From Aquatica leii (taxonomy: Eukaryota; Arthropoda; Insecta; Coleoptera; Lampyridae), in NCBI GenBank assembly GCA_035610365.1, contig CM069433.1, positions 134,124,545 through 134,188,544 on the forward strand: a DNA stretch of 64,000 bases, written 5' to 3'. How positions within the stretch are numbered: position 1 is the stretch's first letter; each line of letters begins with the position of its first letter. A model generated the notes under the pieces. The model ran no database searches, was not told where the DNA came from, and saw only the letters and a program-made list of their open reading frames with translations. Made by a program: the position numbers and the translations under genes. This document shows, piece after piece, positions 60,246 through 64,000 of the stretch.

Positions 60246-63200
60246 GAATTTATTAATAAATCTGAGGCTAAACGCCATCTCGTAGGAACGGGGCTACGTA
60301 CGAGTTAATCCACATGTAGGAAACCATGAAGTTGTTAGTTAGATAGTAAATCTTACAACCGCAAAATTCAAAAAATGTATTTGAATTATACGCGGTGTAA
60401 TATTCCTAACCGTAATAGTTTCCTACTAAAGTTTAATTTCTTTAATATAATTCATTGATTGAAATTTTGTATTGTTTCTTGGAAATGTTTTTGATTTAAA
60501 ATTTGTAATACTTTGGTTTTGTGGTCATGTGACGAATGTTTTGAAACTAATTTTCGCAGACTTTCGGAAGAAACCTGTACAATTTACTATCTTTTGATCA
60601 AAATATGTCTAAAATTTAAATTAAATTTGTAGATATTTAATAATACTCACATGTAAAAAATACCATCACACAAAGTTAATTTTAAATTAAAATGCCATCT
60701 CAAAAAACGCTTACTTTAAAAATACGGTTCAAATTTATAAATTTTCTTATTTAAAGTCATTGCATAATATCGCTTTAAAAAAAATTAAACTTTCATTTAA
60801 TTTTAATTAGTTTTTTCAATAATATTTAGTTTAATTTTCTACCTAAATAACAAGCCGTCACAATTTCAAATATTTTTTAAGTTTATGAACTAATTAAAAG
60901 TACGTATTGACTAATATTACTTTTTCCTAACCCACACTTTTTACAATGAAATTTAACAATTAACCTAAATTGGCTCAATATTAAATAGGTTTTGTTGATG
61001 AAACATATTTTTGCAATTCAAAGTCTAAGTAAATCGTATGCTTATGCATAACCATTAATGTTAACAATGATTAAATTAACCTAAAATAAAATATGTCTTT
61101 ATTAAAAGAACTAAAAAAATTTCAATCATCAGTAAATTTTGTAATTTCACAAATGTATATCTTAAGCAAACTAGAAAACACTTTTACAACGTTGTTATTG
61201 ATTTTAACTTTCCGAATAACACTAAAGTTATTTGTACGTTAGAGAATCTAAAAATACTTGTAGTTAAGCCAATTCTGTTATTTCTATCTTGGTTAAGTAG
61301 CCAAGGGATTAACACACAATTGTTTTATAAAACATTACAGCGCTTGAAACTTTTATAAATTTAAATTAGTTCTGCAGTGTAATTGTTCTTTACAACTAAA
61401 GATACTTATACAAAAACGTATACAACAGTCGAGTACAATTGTGCAATAACTGTAGTTACATTTAACCAAACAAACAGTCTAAGATGGCAGCTTAAAACAA
61501 GGACCCTAAGTAAACTAATTACGTCTGATAATTCTAAACTACATTTGAATTCTCAGCACAAATAGTTGTGTTACTGTTGTCTGAAACTTGTGTCCGTAAT
61601 AGACGTAAATTTGCAATGCTTCGGTTTGAACAAAAAGGTCTTTTACACCCCTATAGGCTTCTAAATAATTTAACGAATGTATTAAAGTTATACATTTAGA
61701 TCTAAGAAAAACAATTTATAGTGCGTTAGAAAAGCGAATCTTTATAAATGTTTAAATATTCTTATATTTAAATCATAGATGACGTATACGTTTTTAGTTT
61801 TTTAACAAAAAAAATAAATAAGAAAAGTACACGTACTTTAAAATTAGATTATTTAATAAAACCTTAATCATAAAAATCTATTCAATTTTACAAGGATTTT
61901 GTCAAGTTTAAAAAAAAAAGTACGCGGATAAGATTTATGGTGAAATAAAACCGAACGTTTTATCGTCTCCCCAAATTATACAGCTAATTGTCTAAGTGGA
62001 AGTTTCTGCGCAAATTGAAAAATTAGTTACTTTTGAAAATTATTTTCTTAAGTAATAAATGCGGTCGTTTTCTACAGTTTTAGAACTACACTAAAAAAAT
62101 ATATTAACCCTTAGTCCCATGTTTTTATGATCTTTCCCTAAGGGGAACTATTCTTTGAAAAGAACAAATAGCTTTTTTATTATCTTTATATATTTTTTTG
62201 TAACGTAATAAAATATTTTGTAAAAGCAGTTTAAAACAAGGCATAATTAAACAGATTATAAAAACATCGATTTTAATTTATAATTCATTTATTCACTAAT
62301 TTTGTGTTTTAATTAAAAGTGGTTCATGTATCGTTTTTTGGTTAACTTTAAGTTTTTATATATACTGCACAATTAGAAAGTAGCGCCATGTACTGACAAT
62401 TTAGAAATGTAATTTAAAAGTAGAAGTCACTAAAACTTTGCAGACGTTACAAAGACAGTTTTTTGTATTTATGTACTTAAAACATTTCAAGTACACAATA
62501 AACTTTATTTATATTGGTGAATAGGAGTAAGTACAAATTATTTTACAAAGTTATCAGTACACCTTCATTATTAACATTTATAAAATTATTAAAAATTTAC
62601 ATTTTTAGCTGTTCAAACACCGTTGAAATACGCAGTGAGCCAAAATGATTGGGACCAAGTTGAATTTCCCGCCACAAAATATATTAAATTTTTGTTATCT
62701 GAAGTTGGTAGCAGTGTATTTACGAGTAAATAAATAACTAATTGTGTAATCGTACCTTTTGAGATTCAGTTTACGACTAATGACATTTATATTGTGAGTA
62801 AGAGGTTTTAACAAATAAACAAAATTTTTAAATAACGAGAAATTTAACTAAACTCCATTCTTTTCAGTTCACCCAGTAAAGTCGTAATTAAAAGAGGTCT
62901 TTATGACTCAAAAAATTAAAATAACATACTTATTTCACCTATTTTTTGCAGTTAAAGAAAGGTAGCTAATTTTTAGAAAATCTGTAATGCTAATCTTTAT
63001 TACACAGATTATTTATAACGCCAATATACGCCGATAATGTTCTGTCAGTTTATGTGTTAGTTTAATTTACCTTCAATTAAATTAACTGTTAATCAAACAT
63101 AAACTGTTTTTAAACCAAAGAATTTTAATATTATGTGTTGTAATTGTTCATAACAATAAATACATTTTGAATATTAAATTATTTTTTAATTTTATTCCGC

Positions 63201-64000
63201 AATACATATAGTAGTATAATTATCTACATTTCAATTTTAGCTTTAGACTTAAAAAGTACACAGGATAGGATCGCAGTACACTAATATCAGATCATCCATT
63301 CAAGAGCCATGGTCTTTCATTGGGTCAAATCACGTACTTACAAAATACATGAAAGTTGCGATATTCGGATTAAAACAATTATCCTATTTCATCTTAAAAG
63401 TTTGTTTTTAATTCACTGAACTATTCTTGCTACATAATGACAGCTATTTTCAAAATCTCAATATTTTATTTTATCGGTATTACAGATTACACTTACACAT
63501 ATGTTTCAAAAATCTTAAACCTTACCTTGCCTATTGAAGAGTCATGACACCTTTCCTCTCGCGATTACGACTAAACATGTAGATTTTTTGTAACGTTTTC
63601 ATTGTTAGTTGTACCTAAAAAGATATTGCGATATTGCAGTATTGTCAAGCTTAAAAAAAATTAATGAAGTTGTTTATTTATTATTTAGATTTTGTTTTAT
63701 TTTTTCAATATTATTTAAACAATTTTAAACGCTTTATTCTTAAAATGGTTTATCGTTTAGTTAATTCCTTATATTGTCTAAAAATAAACACATTGAACGT
63801 GATGGATATTGTGAAAAACGTGTACTGAATATGTGAGAAGAATCTCTGAAACAAGGCTCCAGAAGTATGGTGGTATCGAGAGTACCTGCTCGATGTACTT
63901 GTGCATCCACTTATAATTTCTATTAATGGCAATGAGAGTTGTGATGATTCTGATTTTGAGTTTTAAATACTAAAAAAAGTAAAGTTGTAAAAAATTTTCA
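60246..64000. other. AT-rich interval without recognisable gene
   Basis: CGTAGGAACGGGGCTACG (about 60279-60298) forms a small hairpin near the retrotransposon end. Frames at 61383-61565 (plus) and 63750-63932 (minus) have no motif. No RNA gene or terminal repeat is seen. Confidence 0.45.

Noticed and set aside
1-64000. CRISPR array, bacterial operons, phage or viral genome
   Set aside because: The only regular tandem array (53 bp, three units) has no spacers, and all recognised genes are eukaryotic transposon types; nothing suggests prokaryotic or viral DNA.

Overview
The window looks like a gene-poor, repeat-rich stretch of an arthropod genome, most probably an insect. This is inferred from the A+T-rich base composition (about 70% by eye), the absence of long host reading frames, one likely spliceosomal intron inside a transposon gene, and a load of eukaryotic transposon families typical of insects (Penelope-like, ORF1/ORF2 non-LTR with RNase H, RTE-like, pogo/Tigger, Tc1, mariner, hAT, THAP-bearing). 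The species cannot be told from the sequence. No intact host gene, rRNA, tRNA or CRISPR was found. Nearly every recognisable coding segment is a decayed mobile element.

Layout. 1-2.6 kb: a broken, Pro/Ser then Thr/Lys-rich coding region with frameshifts and a collapsed partial duplicate. 2.7-3.6 kb: Penelope-like reverse transcriptase remnant. 5.5 kb: MITE-like element. 6.8-7.2 kb: internally deleted IS630/Tc1-type transposase. 9.39 and 11.1 kb: short hairpin elements. 12.5-21.5 kb: a nest of elements: a possible hAT terminus, two inverted copies of a ~470-bp repeat, a THAP-domain transposase remnant, a minus-strand non-LTR retrotransposon with RNase H (14.86-19.43 kb) and a hAT (DUF4371/ZMYM1-like) remnant. 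23.0-23.8 kb: a duplicated repeat. 25.0-25.4 kb: Tc1 transposase remnant. 28.6-35.1 kb: a second, related minus-strand non-LTR element whose ORF1 is split by a 2.79-kb DNA transposon with long inverted repeats and a 4-bp target duplication. 35.5-37.1 kb: a charged, coiled-coil ORF and a mariner-type N-terminus. 41.4 kb: possible Gypsy primer-binding site. 46.17-48.95 kb: an almost complete pogo/Tigger-like transposon with matching inverted repeats and TA duplication. 49.1-51.4 kb: two inverted fragments of another DDE-type transposon. 52.32-53.41 kb: a 1.1-kb element with short inverted termini, three folded-back copies of a long arm and a 53-bp tandem array. 55.2-57.3 kb: Penelope-like pieces (hammerhead-like motif, GIY-YIG endonuclease). 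58.1-60.2 kb: RTE-like non-LTR retrotransposon.

The parts do not form a pathway; they record successive insertions. The clearest relative dating is at 28.6-35.1 kb, where the DNA transposon entered an existing retrotransposon. The best candidates for something little described are the 52.3-53.4 kb palindromic/tandem element, the 31.6-34.4 kb transposon, and the array of one 10-bp motif just inside both ends of the pogo-like element. All family names rest on motif recognition by eye, with no database search.
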